Positions 39,583-39,638 of a stretch of DNA of 39,638 bases are shown here, piece after piece. Source of the DNA: an uncultured Corynebacterium sp. (GTDB lineage Bacteria; Actinomycetota; Actinomycetes; Mycobacteriales; Mycobacteriaceae); the NCBI RefSeq assembly GCF_946221105.1, contig NZ_CAMICL010000019.1, positions 1 to 39,638 of the forward strand. The letters are read 5' to 3'. Below the pieces are notes generated by a model. That model was not told where the DNA came from. It was given only the letters and a program-made list of their open reading frames with translations, and ran no database searches. Each line of letters opens with the position of its first letter. Position 1 is the first letter of the stretch. The translations under genes and the position numbers were made by a program.

Positions 39583-39638
39583 GGGGTGTACCCCAGGTGC
39601 CCCTACCAGCGCCCGCAGTTGAAGGCTTCACCTACCAA

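Noticed and set aside
39584..39595. GGGGTGTACCCC as an operator
   Set aside because: The 5-bp arms are short and GC-rich and could easily occur by chance at this composition.

Overview
The window looks like a chromosome segment of a high-GC Corynebacterium (or a close Mycobacteriales relative). The gene order hpf–secA … rsgA–aroA … sigH–rshA … whiB1(whcE) … rhlE-like helicase–DUF3107–DUF3152–TIGR02569–adnA–adnB–channel–nudC–uvrD2 … YlbL–PPA1309–UPF0182 follows the Mycobacterium tuberculosis Rv3240c–Rv3193c neighbourhood. WhiB1, actinobacterial bL37, AdnAB and a mycothiol-type sigma/anti-sigma pair all point to this order. Family names come from recognising the proteins, not from a database search.

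Layout. Positions 1-333 are intergenic, with a palindrome and the possible start of a divergent gene. Positions 334-3765 hold hpf and secA1. Positions 3793-9675 hold an Rv3235-like protein, a HAD protein, DUF6912, rsgA-aroA, an SOS-associated (HMCES/YedK) protein, a YbaK deacylase and sigH-rshA. Positions 9721-10251 are a long non-coding stretch with at least six copies of an 8-bp core, TGAACAAT, just upstream of a secreted, membrane-anchored metzincin-type protease (10252-11631). Positions 11719-15654 hold bL37, whiB1, a membrane protein, a beta-propeller-like membrane protein and a DEAD-box helicase. Positions 15691-28208 are a long plus-strand run ending in a DNA-repair operon (adnA-adnB-channel-nudC-uvrD2) in which most genes overlap. 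Positions 28228-36498 hold a TOMM/E1-like protein, a YgjP-type metallopeptidase, a DUF2342 protease, a YlbL Lon-like protease, a lipoprotein, a PPA1309 protein and UPF0182. Positions 36648-36721 encode the initiator tRNA. From about 36775 to the end the content changes to accessory DNA: an HNH-nuclease remnant, DUF4192, a 47-residue protein, a plasmid-type SSB and a serine recombinase that has lost its C-terminal domain.

How the genes work together. The core genes cover protein export (SecA), ribosome hibernation and assembly (HPF, RsgA, bL37), thiol-oxidative stress control (SigH, RshA, WhiB1) and double-strand-break and abasic-site repair (AdnAB, UvrD2, HMCES). The architecture is very compact. 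At least eleven genes have a -10 hexamer 6-8 nt before the start codon, the pattern of leaderless mRNAs. Several divergent pairs share or interleave their -10 elements, and several convergent pairs overlap at their 3' ends.

The observations I rate highest are the TGAACAAT array in front of the protease, a 17-bp inverted repeat flanking secA, natural loss of key residues in AdnA (Walker A lysine), RshA (zinc-motif histidine) and NudC (zinc-ribbon cysteines), and the mobile-element remnant to the right of the initiator tRNA.
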